Below are positions 5,447-5,764 of a DNA stretch of 5,764 nt, one piece after another. Origin of the DNA: an uncultured Candidatus Saccharibacteria bacterium (GTDB taxonomy: Bacteria > Patescibacteriota > Saccharimonadia > Saccharimonadales > Saccharimonadaceae); the NCBI GenBank assembly GCA_937902525.1, contig CALEKV010000156.1, positions 1 to 5,764 of the forward strand, given 5' to 3'. Positions within the stretch are counted from its first letter, which is position 1. Every line of letters begins with the position of its first letter. The translations under genes and the position numbers were made by a program. The notes beneath the pieces were generated by a model. It was not told the DNA's origin, made no database searches, and worked only from the letters and a program-made list of their open reading frames with translations.

Positions 5447-5764
5447 ATGGAAAAAGCGGAACAGGAGCTTACAGGCAACCAAGGTGTGAGTGCAGGGCAA
5501 GCCAGGCGGGCGACTAAGCAGCCCAAAAAATCTAAAAAACGCATTTTTGCATACATTGGCGTTGGTGTGACTGTTTTAATAGTGTCTGTTATTATTCACG
5601 CAATCTTCACCAATCCTTTTTACAACTTAACCACAGTTAAAACCACCTACCGCGCCCGCTTTGAAGGTGATAATATAGTTACTAGTAATCAATTTGACAA
5701 GGTGTCCGTTTGCGATAACCCTATCTGCAACAGCGATGGCTTTGTGAAATCCGGCCTTTACATG
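5447..5764 (+). CDS. Single-pass membrane protein of unknown function, 3' partial
   Basis: An open frame starts at ATG 5447 and runs off the window end after 106 codons. The first 32 residues are hydrophilic and end in a basic cluster (KQPKKSKKR, 24-32). A hydrophobic segment follows at about 33-54 (IFAYIGVGVTVLIVSVIIHA and on), so the positive-inside rule predicts a cytoplasmic N-terminus and an exported C-terminal domain. That outer part is rich in Thr, Asn and Asp and has two cysteines close together (CDNPIC, 89-94) that could form a disulphide. The start is chosen because it is the first ATG behind the -10 box. No Shine-Dalgarno site is visible. The layout resembles a membrane-anchored surface protein, but the family cannot be named from this fragment. 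Confidence 0.7.
   Translation, partial: MEKAEQELTGNQGVSAGQARRATKQPKKSKKRIFAYIGVGVTVLIVSVIIHAIFTNPFYNLTTVKTTYRARFEGDNIVTSNQFDKVSVCDNPICNSDGFVKSGLYM

Noticed and set aside
1..5764. CRISPR array, insertion sequence or complete integrase.
   Set aside because: No spaced direct repeats of CRISPR type, no transposase or recombinase motif and no paired terminal inverted repeats around the cassette were seen on either strand.

Overview
The window joins two stretches of very different composition. Positions 1 to about 630 are strongly GC-rich, with G or C at most third codon positions. They encode the C-terminal part of a protein of the type found in phages of high-GC Gram-positive bacteria. From about 640 to the end the DNA is clearly more AT-rich and carries genes with poor or absent Shine-Dalgarno sites and -10 boxes almost touching the start codons. 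That style, plus the gene content, suggests a Patescibacteria/CPR-like genome (Saccharibacteria would fit), possibly with DNA from an actinobacterial phage beside it. This assignment is an inference, and an assembly or amplification chimera at the junction cannot be excluded.

Region by region. (a) 2-628 (+): a phage-type gene, open to the left edge and broken by an in-frame amber codon at 383-385. (b) 629-1139 has no intact gene but is rich in signals. It holds an 88-nt rod-like hairpin (637-724), directly overlapped by a complete type III hammerhead ribozyme core (about 718-776). It also holds a minus-strand open frame without a normal start (802-1020), a perfect 11-bp bidirectional terminator hairpin (950-975) and a tRNA T-arm-like sequence (1006-1022). 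Just before the next gene come three 12-bp tandem repeats and an extended -10 promoter. (c) 1140-2126 (+): a Fic-domain protein with an inhibitory-type helix and a C-terminal winged helix. (d) 2177-4306 (+): a TOTE-type archaeo-eukaryotic primase fused to a superfamily 2 helicase. (e) 4307-4608: a 64-codon minus-strand ORF and two strong tandem hairpins, the second ending in a T-run. (f) 4609-5418 (-): an alpha/beta hydrolase interrupted by an in-frame TGA. (g) 5447-5764 (+): a divergently transcribed single-pass membrane protein cut by the window end.

The Fic and primase-helicase genes are the core. They share direction, are only 50 bp apart and read like one transcription unit. The promoter lies next to an iterated repeat that the winged helix of the Fic protein could bind. 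TOTE primase-helicases are predicted components of NTP-dependent conflict systems, and Fic enzymes transfer nucleotidyl groups to proteins, so a defence or conflict cassette is a reasonable reading. The hammerhead ribozyme with its overlapping, mutually exclusive rod hairpin is the most unusual signal in the window.
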